A stretch of 64,000 bases of DNA from Kitasatospora sp. A2-31 (GTDB taxonomy: Bacteria > Actinomycetota > Actinomycetes > Streptomycetales > Streptomycetaceae). Location: contig NZ_JAKNTA010000001.1 in the NCBI RefSeq assembly GCF_022288725.1, positions 929,770 through 993,769 on the forward strand, written 5' to 3'. The position numbers and the translations under genes are program-made. Shown here piece after piece: positions 37,845 to 48,728 of this stretch (position 1 is its first letter; each line of letters starts with the position of its first letter). The notes below the pieces were generated by a model. That model saw only the letters and a program-made list of their open reading frames with translations, was not told where the DNA came from and did no database searches.

Positions 37845-39275
37845 ATGGCCCGTACCTCCGCGCCCCCGGCGCCCGGGACGACGACCTCCGCCACCGGTGC
37901 CGCCGGCGGCACCGAGGTCGGCGGCCGGCAGCTCTCCCACGGTCTCAAGCAGCGCCACCTCTCGATGATCGCGCTCGGCGGGGTCATCGGCGCCGGCCTC
38001 TTCGTCGGCTCCGGCGCGGGCATCGCGGCGGCCGGCCCGGCCATCATCCTGGCCTTCACCCTCTCCGGCCTGCTGGTCATGCTGATCATGCGGATGCTCG
38101 GCGAGATGTCGGCGGCCCGGCCGGCCTCGGGCTCGTTCTCGGTCCACGCCGAGAAGGAGATCGGCCCCTGGGCCGGGATCACCGCCGGCTGGATGTACTG
38201 GGTGATGCTCTGCTGCGGTGTCGCCGCCGAGGCCACCGCCGCCGGCAGGATCGTCAACGGCTGGATCCCCGGCGTCTCCGCCTGGGTGTGGGTCGGCCTC
38301 TTCATGGTCTTCTTCTGCGCCAGCAACCTCACCGCGGTGAAGAACTTCGGCGAGTTCGAGTTCTGGTTCGCCGCGATCAAGGTCGCCGCGATCGTCGCCT
38401 TCCTCGTCCTCGGCGCGCTCGGCGTGGCCGGCGTCCTCGGCACCGGCTCCCCCGGCACCGCCAACCTCACCGGCCAGGGCGGCTTCCTGCCCAACGGCGT
38501 CAGCGGACTCATCGTCGGCCTGCTCGCCTCGGTCTTCGCCTACGGCGGCCTGGAGACCGTCACCATCGCCGCCGCCGAGTCCGACGACCCCAAGCGCAAC
38601 GTCGCCAACGCAGTGCGCACCGCGGTCTGGCGGATCGCGATCTTCTACATCGGCTCGATGGCCCTGGTGGTCACCCTGGTCTCCTGGAAGGACCCGTCGG
38701 TCGTCGAGAACGGCCCGTACGTGACCGTCCTGCAGCACCTGGGCGTGCCCGGCGCCGGCACCATCATGGAGGCCGTGGTCCTGGTCGCCCTGCTCTCGGC
38801 GATGAACGCCAATATCTACGGCTCCTCCCGGATGGCGTACTCGCTGGTCGCCCGCGGCCAGGGACCCAAGGCGCTGGCCAAGGTGAGCGGCGGCGTGCCG
38901 CGGGCCGCCGTCCTCGCCTCCTGCCTGTTCGGCTTCGGCGCCGTCCTGGCCTCGAAGTTCTGGCCGGACACCGTCTTCACCTGGCTGATGAACACCACCG
39001 GCGTCGCGATCCTGGTGGTCTGGTTCTTCATCTGCGTCGTGCAGCTGCGGATGCGCCGCCGCCTGGAGCGCGAGGCCCCCGAGCTGCTCACCGTCCGGAT
39101 GTGGGGCTACCCCTACCTGACCTGGGTCGCGATGGCCGCCGTGGCCGGCATCCTCGCCCTGATGACCACCACCGAGGGCAACCGCGAGCAGCTGTACGCG
39201 GCCGGCGTGCTGGTCGCCCTGCTCATCACGGCGGGCCTGCTCAAGCAGCGCAGGGACGCCGCGGCCGTCCGGTAG
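37845..39275 (+). CDS. Amino-acid permease (APC superfamily, GABA/AnsP type)
   Basis: A 476-residue secondary transporter with twelve membrane helices. The family's first-helix motif is HLSMIALGGVIGAGLFVGSG (unwound GxG region), and the conserved SVFAYGGLETVTIAAAESDDPKRN loop between helices 6 and 7 is present. It imports an amino acid with a proton; substrate specificity (asparagine, proline, GABA) cannot be told from sequence alone. The cytoplasmic N-terminal 40 residues are Pro/Thr/Gly-rich. It is expressed alone and ends at the strong hairpin at 39287-39322. Confidence 0.9.
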   Translation: MARTSAPPAPGTTTSATGAAGGTEVGGRQLSHGLKQRHLSMIALGGVIGAGLFVGSGAGIAAAGPAIILAFTLSGLLVMLIMRMLGEMSAARPASGSFSVHAEKEIGPWAGITAGWMYWVMLCCGVAAEATAAGRIVNGWIPGVSAWVWVGLFMVFFCASNLTAVKNFGEFEFWFAAIKVAAIVAFLVLGALGVAGVLGTGSPGTANLTGQGGFLPNGVSGLIVGLLASVFAYGGLETVTIAAAESDDPKRNVANAVRTAVWRIAIFYIGSMALVVTLVSWKDPSVVENGPYVTVLQHLGVPGAGTIMEAVVLVALLSAMNANIYGSSRMAYSLVARGQGPKALAKVSGGVPRAAVLASCLFGFGAVLASKFWPDTVFTWLMNTTGVAILVVWFFICVVQLRMRRRLEREAPELLTVRMWGYPYLTWVAMAAVAGILALMTTTEGNREQLYAAGVLVALLITAGLLKQRRDAAAVR

Positions 39276-39286
39276 CGCGGACGCGA

Positions 39287-39322
39287 AGGGGCCCGGTACC
39301 GCAGTGGCGGTACCGGGCCCCT
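39287..39322. terminator. Bidirectional terminator between permease and DsbA-fold gene
   Basis: A perfect 16-bp stem (AGGGGCCCGGTACCGC and complement) with loop AGTG between convergent genes. Confidence 0.85.
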
Positions 39323-39338
39323 CGGCATGCGCCGGGTG

Positions 39339-39971
39339 TCACTCGAAGGACGGGCCGGCGGTGCGGGTGCGCTTGATCTCGTAGAAGCCCGGGGTGGAGG
39401 CGACCAGCAGGGTACCGTCCCAGAGGCGGGCGGCGGCCTCGCCGCGCGGCGCCGGGGTGACCACCGGGCCGAAGAACGCGACCCGCTCGCCGTCCGCGCC
39501 CTCGACCGCGATCACCGGGGTGCCCACGTCCTCGCCGACCAGGGTGATGCCCTCCTTGTGCGAGGCGCGCAGCGCCTCGTCGTGGGCGTCGGTGTCGGCC
39601 GCGTCGGCCAGCTCGACCGGCAGGCCCGCCGCGACCAGCGCCGCCTCGACGGTCTCGCGGTTCTGCGGCAGGCCCTGGTTGTGGAAGCGGGTGCCCAGCT
39701 CGGTGTAGAGGCGGCCGAGCACCTCGTCGCCGTGCTGCTGGGCGGCGGCGATGCAGACCCGGACCGCACCCCAGGCGTTGTCCAGCAGCGTGCGGTACTC
39801 CTGCGGCAGGTCGCGGTGCTCGTTCAGCACGGACAGGCTCATCACGTGCCAGTTCACGTCCACCGGACGAAGCCGCTGGACCTCGATGAGCCAGCGGGAC
39901 GTCATCCAGGCCCACGGGCAGGCCGGGTCGAACCAGAAGTCGGCGGTCTTGCGCTCAGCGGCAGTCGTCAC
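39339..39971 (-). CDS. DsbA-fold oxidoreductase, mycothiol-dependent nitroreductase (Rv2466c) family
   Basis: A 210-residue thioredoxin-fold protein closely similar to Mycobacterium Rv2466c, which reduces substrates with mycothiol. FWFDPACPWAWMTSRW carries the active site (about residues 15-24); NWHVMSLSVLNEHRDLP, RFHNQG, VGEDVGTPVI and FFGPVV are family blocks. The Rv2466c active site is CPWC; here the second cysteine is alanine (CPWA), so a monothiol mechanism is expected. The GTG at 39971 follows AAGGA. Cytoplasmic. It does not overlap pepN, which is divergent. Confidence 0.9.
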   Translation of the reverse strand: MTTAAERKTADFWFDPACPWAWMTSRWLIEVQRLRPVDVNWHVMSLSVLNEHRDLPQEYRTLLDNAWGAVRVCIAAAQQHGDEVLGRLYTELGTRFHNQGLPQNRETVEAALVAAGLPVELADAADTDAHDEALRASHKEGITLVGEDVGTPVIAVEGADGERVAFFGPVVTPAPRGEAAARLWDGTLLVASTPGFYEIKRTRTAGPSFE

Positions 39972-40121
39972 GGCTGTCCTTACGTCCGTCGTCGGAGGGT
40001 GGATCGGGCCCCCGCGCGGGGCTCCCCCGGGCCCAACACCCGCGCGACGCCGCTGATTCCGCGACGGGGCCGGCACGTTGTGCAATGGTACTGCCGCGGG
40101 CGGCGTGAAAGGATGCCCGCA

Positions 40122-40210
40122 GCACCACCGTGCCGCGCCGACCACCGTGCGGCGCCCCCGACCACGGTGCGGCGTCCCGGCCGCACCAGCGATGACCGCA
40201 CCACCGTGCG
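40122..40210. repeat. Interspersed ACCACCGTGC repeats upstream of pepN
   Basis: ACCACCGTGC or one-base variants occur four times (about 40124, 40141, 40161, 40200), twice extended by GGCGC. They lie just before the pepN ribosome-binding site and may be a local slippage product or operator array. Confidence 0.5.
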
Positions 40211-40232
40211 AGCCGGACAAAGGAGTACCGCC

Positions 40233-42833
40233 GTGCCGGGCAAGAACCTGAGCCGCGACGAAGCCCAGCAGCGGGCCAGCATCCTGGCCGTGGACGGCTA
40301 CCGGGTCCGGCTGGACGTGACCTCGGCGCCCGACCCGGCCGCCACCACCTTCCGCTCCACCACCACCATCGCCTTCCGCTGCAGCGAGCCGGGCGCCGCC
40401 ACCTTCGTCGACCTGCTGGCGCCCGCCGTCCGCTCGGTCACCCTGAACGGCCGCGAGCTCGACCCGGCCACCGCCTTCGACGGCGCCCGGGTGCACATCG
40501 ACGGCCTCGCCGCGGAGAACGTCCTCGTGGTGGACGCCGACTGCGCGTACAGCCGCACCGGCGAGGGCCTGCACCGCTTCACCGACCCGGTGGACGGCGA
40601 GACCTACCTCTACACCCACTACGAACCGGCCGACGCCCGCCGGGTCTTCGCCGACTTCGAGCAGCCCGACCTGAAGGCGCCGTTCTCCTTCACCGTCACC
40701 GCGCCGGCCGCCTGGGACGTCTGGTCCAACGCGGTGCACGAGGAGGTCACCGCCGAGGCAGACGCCCGGACCTGGCGGTTCGCGCCCACCAAGCCGATCT
40801 CCACCTACCTCACCGCGGTCGTCGCCGGCCCCTACCACGTGGCGCGCGACCACTACAGCCGCACCCTCGCCGACGGCACCACCCTGGAGATCCCGCTCTC
40901 CGCGATGTGCCGCCAGTCGCTCGCGCCCTACTTCGACGCCGACGAGATCCTCGGCACCACCAAGCTCGGGCTCGACTTCTTCCACGAGCAGTTCGACTAC
41001 CCCTACCCGTTCGGCAAGTACGACCAGGCCTTCGTGCCCGAGTACAACATCGGCGCGATGGAGAACCCGGGCTGCGTCACCTTCCGCGAGGAGTTCGTCT
41101 TCCGCTCGAAGGTCACCGACGCCGCCTACGAGGGCCGCGCCAACGTCGTGCTGCACGAGATGGCCCACATGTGGTTCGGCGACCTGGTCACCATGCGCTG
41201 GTGGGACGACCTCTGGCTGAAGGAGTCCTTCGCCGACTTCATGGGCTCCTACGCGCTCGTCGGCGCCCGCACCCGCTTCTCCTCGGCCTGGATCACCTTC
41301 GCCAACCAGCGCAAGGCCTGGGCCTACCGGCAGGACCAGTTCCCCACCACCCACCCGATCACCGCGGACATCCGGGACCTGGAGGACGCCAAGCTCAACT
41401 TCGACGGCATCACCTACGCCAAGGGCGCCTCGGTGCTCAAGCAGCTGGTGGCGTACGTCGGTTCGGAGGCCTTCTTCGAGGGGGCCCGCCGCTACTTCGA
41501 GCGGCACGCCTTCGGCAACACCGAGCTCGCCGACCTGCTGGACATCCTGGAGGAGACCAGCGGCCGCGACCTCACCGCCTGGGCCGCCGCCTGGCTGCAG
41601 ACCGCCGGCGTCAACGCGCTCACCCCGCAGGTCACCGTCGACGCCGAGGGCCGGATCACCGAGCTCGCCGTCCTCCAGGACGCCGGCAACGGCACTGCGG
41701 ACGACCCTGCGACGCCGCCGCGTGTCCTGCGCCCGCACCGGATCGCCGTCGGCCTCTACGACCGGGACGCCGACGGCGCGCTGGTGCGCACCGACCGCAT
41801 CGAGCTGGACGTCACCGGCGCCCGCACCGTCGTCGCCGAGGCGGTCGGCCGCCCCCGCCCCGCCCTGGTGCTACTCAACGACGACGACCTGACCTACTGC
41901 AAGATCCGCTTCGACGCCGAGTCGATGGAGACGCTGCGCGCCGGCCTCGGCGACGTCCGGGACGACCTGGCCCGGGCGCTCGCCTGGTCCGCCGTCTGGA
42001 ACCTCACCCGGGACGGCCTGATGCCGGCCCGCGACTACATCGCCCTGGTGCTGCGCTTCGCCGGGCAGGAGTCCAACATCGGCGTGCTGCAGTCGCTGCA
42101 CACCCAGGCCAAGGGCGCCGTCGACCTCTACGCCGACCCGGCCTGGCGCGGCGAGGGCGGCCGGCTGCTGGCCGACGGCGCGCTGCGCGAGCTGCGCGCG
42201 GCCGCGCCCGGCAGCGACCACCAGCTCGCCTGGGCGCGCTTCCTGGCGCAGACCGCCAACGGCTCCGAGCACCTCGGCCTGGTCCGCGGCCTGCTCGCCG
42301 GCACCGCCCGGATCGACGGCCTGGACGTCGACCAGGAGCTGCGCTGGTCGCTCTGGCTGGCGCTGGCCGCGGCCGGCCAGGCCGCCGACGAGGAGCTGGC
42401 CGAGGAGCTGAAGGCCGACAACACCGCCAGCGGCAACCGCCAGTACACCCAGTGCCTGGCCGCCCGACCGACCCCCGAGGCCAAGGCCGCCGCCTGGTCG
42501 GCCGTGGTCGACTCGGACGAGCTGCCCAACGCGCTGGTCGAGGCGAACATCGCCGGGTTCGCGCTGCCCTCGCACCGCGACCTCACCGCCCTGTACGCGG
42601 CGCCGTACTTCAAGCTGCTGGAGCGGATCTGGTCCGAGCGGACCATCGAGATCGCGATGCGGATCGTCGGCGGCTTCTTCCCGCGGGCGCAGGTCGACGA
42701 GCAGACCCTGGCCGAGGCCGACGCCTGGCTGGACGGCCACCCGGACGCGGCCCCCGCGCTGCGCCGGCTGGTGCTGGAGTGCCGGGACGACCTGGCCCGG
42801 GCGCTGCGCGCGCAGGCCTGCGACCGGCTCTGA
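40233..42833 (+). CDS. pepN: Aminopeptidase N (M1 family)
   Basis: An 866-residue zinc aminopeptidase removing N-terminal residues from peptides in the cytoplasm. The substrate-anchoring motif is IGAMENPG (about 272-279); the zinc site is HEMAH (about 308-312) with the distal glutamate in LKESFAD (about 331). The C-terminal half is the helical ERAP1-like domain. The GTG at 40233 with AAAGGAG 8 bases upstream is preferred; the longer open frame upstream runs antisense through the DsbA-fold gene. Its transcript ends at the hairpin at 42861-42897. Confidence 0.95.
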   Translation: MPGKNLSRDEAQQRASILAVDGYRVRLDVTSAPDPAATTFRSTTTIAFRCSEPGAATFVDLLAPAVRSVTLNGRELDPATAFDGARVHIDGLAAENVLVVDADCAYSRTGEGLHRFTDPVDGETYLYTHYEPADARRVFADFEQPDLKAPFSFTVTAPAAWDVWSNAVHEEVTAEADARTWRFAPTKPISTYLTAVVAGPYHVARDHYSRTLADGTTLEIPLSAMCRQSLAPYFDADEILGTTKLGLDFFHEQFDYPYPFGKYDQAFVPEYNIGAMENPGCVTFREEFVFRSKVTDAAYEGRANVVLHEMAHMWFGDLVTMRWWDDLWLKESFADFMGSYALVGARTRFSSAWITFANQRKAWAYRQDQFPTTHPITADIRDLEDAKLNFDGITYAKGASVLKQLVAYVGSEAFFEGARRYFERHAFGNTELADLLDILEETSGRDLTAWAAAWLQTAGVNALTPQVTVDAEGRITELAVLQDAGNGTADDPATPPRVLRPHRIAVGLYDRDADGALVRTDRIELDVTGARTVVAEAVGRPRPALVLLNDDDLTYCKIRFDAESMETLRAGLGDVRDDLARALAWSAVWNLTRDGLMPARDYIALVLRFAGQESNIGVLQSLHTQAKGAVDLYADPAWRGEGGRLLADGALRELRAAAPGSDHQLAWARFLAQTANGSEHLGLVRGLLAGTARIDGLDVDQELRWSLWLALAAAGQAADEELAEELKADNTASGNRQYTQCLAARPTPEAKAAAWSAVVDSDELPNALVEANIAGFALPSHRDLTALYAAPYFKLLERIWSERTIEIAMRIVGGFFPRAQVDEQTLAEADAWLDGHPDAAPALRRLVLECRDDLARALRAQACDRL

Positions 42834-42860
42834 GCCGCCTCGGCCCGAGGCCGAAGACCG

Positions 42861-42897
42861 CCGGGGCCCGGCGCGCTGTCCGCGCGCCGGGCCCCGG
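42861..42897. terminator. Bidirectional terminator between pepN and chitinase
   Basis: A perfect 16-bp stem (CCGGGGCCCGGCGCGC and complement) with a 5-base loop between convergent genes. Confidence 0.85.
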
Positions 42898-42932
42898 TGC
42901 GTCGGTGCGTCGGTGCCCGGCCGCGCCGGCGG

Positions 42933-44243
42933 TCAGCCCCGCTGAAGGCCGCGGTCGAGGGCGGCGATCGCGCTGCCCCGGGCGTCGTCGCCGTCCAGCG
43001 ACCAGACCATCACCCCGCCCAGGTCGTTCCACCGGGTGTAGCGGGCCTTCTGGGTGAGCACCTCGGCGGTGTCGTAGCTGTAGAAGTCGTTGCCGTCGTA
43101 CTTCCAGGAAGCACCGTGGTCGCGGTCGACGTGGACCTCGCCGGGCAGCGCGCCGACCTCCTTGTAGCTGCGGTCGGCGGTGGTGCCGGTGGCCGGCTGG
43201 TACAGGCCCCCGCGGTCGCCGGCCGGGACACCGGTCCACCCGTGGGCGTAGAACGGCACACCGAGCACGGTCTTGGCGGCCGGCAGGCCGTGCCGGGTGT
43301 AGTACTGGACCGCCCCGTCCGCGCTGCGCCGGCGCGGCTCCGGGTCGGACGGGTCGGCGTAGAGGTTGGCGTGGTGGTTGGCCGGGCCCTTGCCCTCCCA
43401 GGGGCCGTGGAGGTCGTAGGTCATCAGGTTGAGCCAGTCGATCGAGCGCGCCAGCTCGGGCAGCTCCAGCCGCGCGGCGACGGTCTCGTTGGCGGCGACG
43501 GCCGCGGTGAGCAGGTAGTGCGGGCCCTTGCGACCGGAGAGCCGGTCCAGCTGGCGGCGGAACTCCTGCACCAGCAGCGTGAAGTTGCGCCCGTCCTCGG
43601 GGCGGACCACGTTGCCGGCGTCACCGCCGCCGCCCGGGTACTCCCAGTCGAGGTCGATGCCGTCGAAGACCCCGGCGGCCGCACCGGTGCCGCCCTCCGG
43701 GGATCCGGCGAGCACGGGCAGGTTGCCCCTGATGTACAGGTCGATGCAGGAGGAGACGAACCTGCGCCGGGACTCCTCGGTGGCGGCGGCGTCCGAGAAG
43801 TACTTCGACCAGCTCCAACCGCCCAACGAGATCACGGTCCTGAGCTGCGGGTTCTTCGCCTTGAGCTTGCGCAGCTGGTTGAAGTGGCCCTTCAGCGGCT
43901 GGTCGGCGGAGTCGGCCCGGCCGTCCACCGACTCGGCGGCCGGGAACGCCCGCTGGTAGTCGTCGTGGGCGTCACCCTGGCCGGCCTCGGCGGTCTCGAA
44001 GCAGGTGCCGTCGGCGGAGACGTTGCCGAAGGCGTAGTTGACGACGGTGAGCTTCCCGGCCTGGCCGGACTCCTGGACCCGCTTCGCGGAGCTGTCGGCG
44101 CCCCACTGGGTGAAGTAGCCGACCCGCTGCCCCTTGAGCTTGGGGCCGTGGTGCGCCTCGGCGGCGGTCGCGGTGGCGGTGGTGGTGGCCAGCAGCGCGG
44201 CGACGGTGGCGGCGGCGAGCATGGCGGAGGCGCGTGTGGGCAT
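42933..44243 (-). CDS. Secreted GH18 chitinase
   Basis: A 436-residue glycoside hydrolase family 18 enzyme. Signal peptide at 1-29 (MPTRASAML... with cleavage near ATAAEA). The catalytic motif is FDGIDLDWEYPG, with the proton-donor glutamate. Flanking GH18 strands SLGGWSWSKYF, LMTYDLHGPWEG and MVWSLDGDDARG are present. No carbohydrate-binding module. It hydrolyses chitin outside the cell. The ATG at 44243 is chosen because it begins the signal peptide; the upstream ATG at 44294 would place the coding region over the DasR-type operator. Expression is likely repressed by DasR and released by GlcNAc metabolites. Confidence 0.92.
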   Translation of the reverse strand: MPTRASAMLAAATVAALLATTTATATAAEAHHGPKLKGQRVGYFTQWGADSSAKRVQESGQAGKLTVVNYAFGNVSADGTCFETAEAGQGDAHDDYQRAFPAAESVDGRADSADQPLKGHFNQLRKLKAKNPQLRTVISLGGWSWSKYFSDAAATEESRRRFVSSCIDLYIRGNLPVLAGSPEGGTGAAAGVFDGIDLDWEYPGGGGDAGNVVRPEDGRNFTLLVQEFRRQLDRLSGRKGPHYLLTAAVAANETVAARLELPELARSIDWLNLMTYDLHGPWEGKGPANHHANLYADPSDPEPRRRSADGAVQYYTRHGLPAAKTVLGVPFYAHGWTGVPAGDRGGLYQPATGTTADRSYKEVGALPGEVHVDRDHGASWKYDGNDFYSYDTAEVLTQKARYTRWNDLGGVMVWSLDGDDARGSAIAALDRGLQRG

Positions 44244-44273
44244 ACCGGACCTGTCCTCTGAGGCATCGTCAAA

Positions 44274-44285
44274 TGGTCTGGACCA
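44274..44285. promoter_or_regulatory. DasR-type operator (dre) before the chitinase gene
   Basis: TGGTCTGGACCA, flanked AA and GA, matches the dre consensus ACTGGTCTAGACCAGT at nearly every position. It lies 31 bases upstream of the chitinase start, where dre sites of streptomycete chitinase genes are found. Confidence 0.85.
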
Positions 44286-44325
44286 GACTGACAATGAGGT
44301 TTAGTCCATTGCGCCGGAACGCACA

Positions 44326-44357
44326 AGAGGCCGGACCGCGTGCGCGGTCCGGCCTCT
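44326..44357 (-). terminator. acnA terminator
   Basis: A 15-bp stem (AGAGGCCGGACCGCG against CGCGGTCCGGCCTCT) with a tight loop, 18 bases after the aconitase stop. Confidence 0.8.
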
Positions 44358-44374
44358 CGGCGCTACTGCTCGGT

Positions 44375-47020
<2,646 letters not shown>

Positions 47021-47078
47021 GACTGACTCCTTCTAGGTGCTTCGTGCGGTAGCCGGCCGCCGCGATGGCAAGGTCAGC

Positions 47079-47097
47079 CTTACTTAGGCTTACCTTG
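47079..47097. promoter_or_regulatory. Candidate iron box upstream of acnA
   Basis: CTTACTTAGGCTTACCTTG resembles the DmdR/IdeR iron-box consensus TTAGGTTAGGCTAACCTAA over its right half (CTTAGGCTTACCTT, 11 of 15). The reading is moderate: the left half is poor. Confidence 0.35.
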
Positions 47098-47128
47098 CCC
47101 GCACCGCCGGTGAGCGCCTCTCGGCAAG

Positions 47129-47180
47129 TATCTTGATGTCGAGATATATCCTAAGGGGCAGTTATCTCGATGTCGAGATA
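47129..47180. promoter_or_regulatory. Twin 18-bp operators upstream of acnA
   Basis: TATCTTGATGTCGAGATA (47129-47146) and TATCTCGATGTCGAGATA (47163-47180) share 17 of 18 bases. The second is a perfect palindrome of 8-bp arms (9-bp with flanking T and A) around TG. Their centres are 34 bases apart, about three helical turns, suggesting cooperative binding of a dimeric repressor. I do not know the regulator. Confidence 0.7.
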
Positions 47181-47307
47181 AACCATAGTGCATGGCGCCG
47201 CCGGCACCACCTCAGGCATGCCCCTGGAACTGTCCTACCGCGTGGGGCGGGTCCGGCGCGCGTCGGGGGCGGGTCCGGGGCGCGGTGAACGGGTGTCCGC
47301 GAAGTGC

Positions 47308-47493
47308 TCAGCGGGCGTCCGGGCCGCTCCCGGGGTCGGAGTCGCGCCGCTTGCGCTCCAGCCGGATCAGCCAGACCGCCCCGGCCACCACGGCCGCGGC
47401 CAGCAACAGGACGGCCACCAGGCTGCCGTCCGAGCCGCCCGGACCGGGGGCGACGTCGGCGAGCAGGGCGGCGGTCGGGGGGACGGTCGTCAC
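47308..47493 (-). CDS. Small membrane protein coupled to the upstream gene (61 aa)
   Basis: A GTG at 47493 overlaps the TGA of the upstream membrane-protein gene (GTGA), with GAGGAG about 7 bases before it. The product has a short Pro/Gly-rich N-terminus, one membrane helix (about 22-42, GSLVAVLLLAAAVVAGAVWLI) and a basic tail (RLERKRRDSDPG). This is the plan of a small accessory subunit of a membrane complex, and the coupling implies it works with the upstream protein. Function unknown. Confidence 0.6.
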   Translation of the reverse strand: MTTVPPTAALLADVAPGPGGSDGSLVAVLLLAAAVVAGAVWLIRLERKRRDSDPGSGPDAR

Positions 47494-48590
47494 AAGGACT
47501 CCTCGGTGGGTGCGAGAACGGGTACAGGGGCTGTCCGGGGTGCCGGCGTCGTCGGGGATGTCGGGGATGTAGGGGGTGCCGGCGGTCTCGAAAGCGCGCG
47601 GGCGGGCGACGCCGGGGCGGGTGCCGGCGCGGGTGCGGGCGCGGGTGCGGCGACCCGGGGCTCCGCCAGGCCGAGGACGAGCATCAGCAGGACCGGGAAC
47701 TCCAGATAGGCGTGGTAACTGGCCAGCGCCGCGTACACCGTCCGCCCCTGCCCGTAGTCGGCCGCGAACAGCACGGCGAGCAGCCCGCCCACGGCCGCGC
47801 CCAGCAACCAGGCCCGCCCGCCCCGCAGCGCCGGTACCCGCCGTTCGAACGCCCCGGTCGCGTCCGGCGCGTGGCGCGGCAGGAACCAGACCCAGACCAC
47901 GTAGTGCATGGTCTGGAGGAAGGCGAACACCGCCAGGAAGCGCAGACCCACGCCCGCCGTCAGCCACGCCGGCGGCGTGTACGCGACCGCGAGCCGCGCG
48001 GTCCAGCCCGTCCCCGGCGCGAGTGCGCCGTCCAGGACACCGGACAGCAGCACCGCCGGCACCACCAGCACCCAACCGCACTGCAGGGCCAGGAACAGCC
48101 CCCTGCCCCGCGCCAGGCCGCGCGACCACTCCCACAGGAACAGCAGCGGCACCACGTTGTGCAGGTGCGCCAGCACCACGAAGTGGTACGCCGGGAACGC
48201 CAGCGACCCGGCCGCCGCTCCCGCCAGCACGGCACCGCTCCCGGCCAGCACCAACGGGCGCCCGCGCAGCCCCGACCGGCAGGCGGCCGCGAGCAGCGCG
48301 TAGGCCAGCAGGATCTCGGCCGCCTGGGCCGCCGGACGCGGCACCAGCGAGGGCGGCACCAGTCGGCAGAAGACGATGCCGGTCACCAGCACCAGCAGCA
48401 GTCGCAGCAGCGGGCCGGCCAGCACGGCGGCGAACCGGCCGGCCACGTAGCGCAGCTCCAGCACGTTGTGCAGCACCCCGAACAGCGCCAGGCCCAGCAC
48501 CGCAAGGCCGGCCGGGGCACGCAGCGCCAGGAGCAGCGCCGCGGCCGCCGCGAGGACGAACCCGGCCTGCGGGACCGCGCCGAGCCGCAC
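47490..48590 (-). CDS. Polytopic membrane protein with intramembrane histidines
   Basis: A 366-residue protein with about nine hydrophobic segments and a cytoplasmic-looking Ala/Pro/Thr tail (from about 310, with APAPAPAPAP and PTSPTSPTTP repeats). Histidines recur at helix positions: FGVLHNVLE, AHLHNVVPLLFLWEW, QTMHYVVWVWFLP and SYHAYLEFP. That spacing of H with E/N/W resembles membrane metalloenzymes such as Brp/Blh carotene dioxygenases, though I cannot assign the family. GTG start at 48590; the ribosome-binding site (GGAGG) is very close, so the true start is not certain. Coupled to the next small gene. Confidence 0.65.
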   Translation of the reverse strand: MRLGAVPQAGFVLAAAAALLLALRAPAGLAVLGLALFGVLHNVLELRYVAGRFAAVLAGPLLRLLLVLVTGIVFCRLVPPSLVPRPAAQAAEILLAYALLAAACRSGLRGRPLVLAGSGAVLAGAAAGSLAFPAYHFVVLAHLHNVVPLLFLWEWSRGLARGRGLFLALQCGWVLVVPAVLLSGVLDGALAPGTGWTARLAVAYTPPAWLTAGVGLRFLAVFAFLQTMHYVVWVWFLPRHAPDATGAFERRVPALRGGRAWLLGAAVGGLLAVLFAADYGQGRTVYAALASYHAYLEFPVLLMLVLGLAEPRVAAPAPAPAPAPAPASPARALSRPPAPPTSPTSPTTPAPRTAPVPVLAPTEESL

Positions 48591-48728
48591 GCCTCCGGGA
48601 GCGGCAGGTCCCGCGCCCTCCGGGGTGGCGGGCCGGCCGCCGGCCGGGCCGGTGGGGCCGCCGGGACCGGCCCCTCGGGCTCGGCCGACCCTTCGGGCCG
48701 GGTCTCACCGGACTCGCCGGTCTCCGTC

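Noticed and set aside
44243..44294. Earlier chitinase start at 44294
   Set aside because: It would cover the dre operator and add 17 residues before a normal signal peptide.
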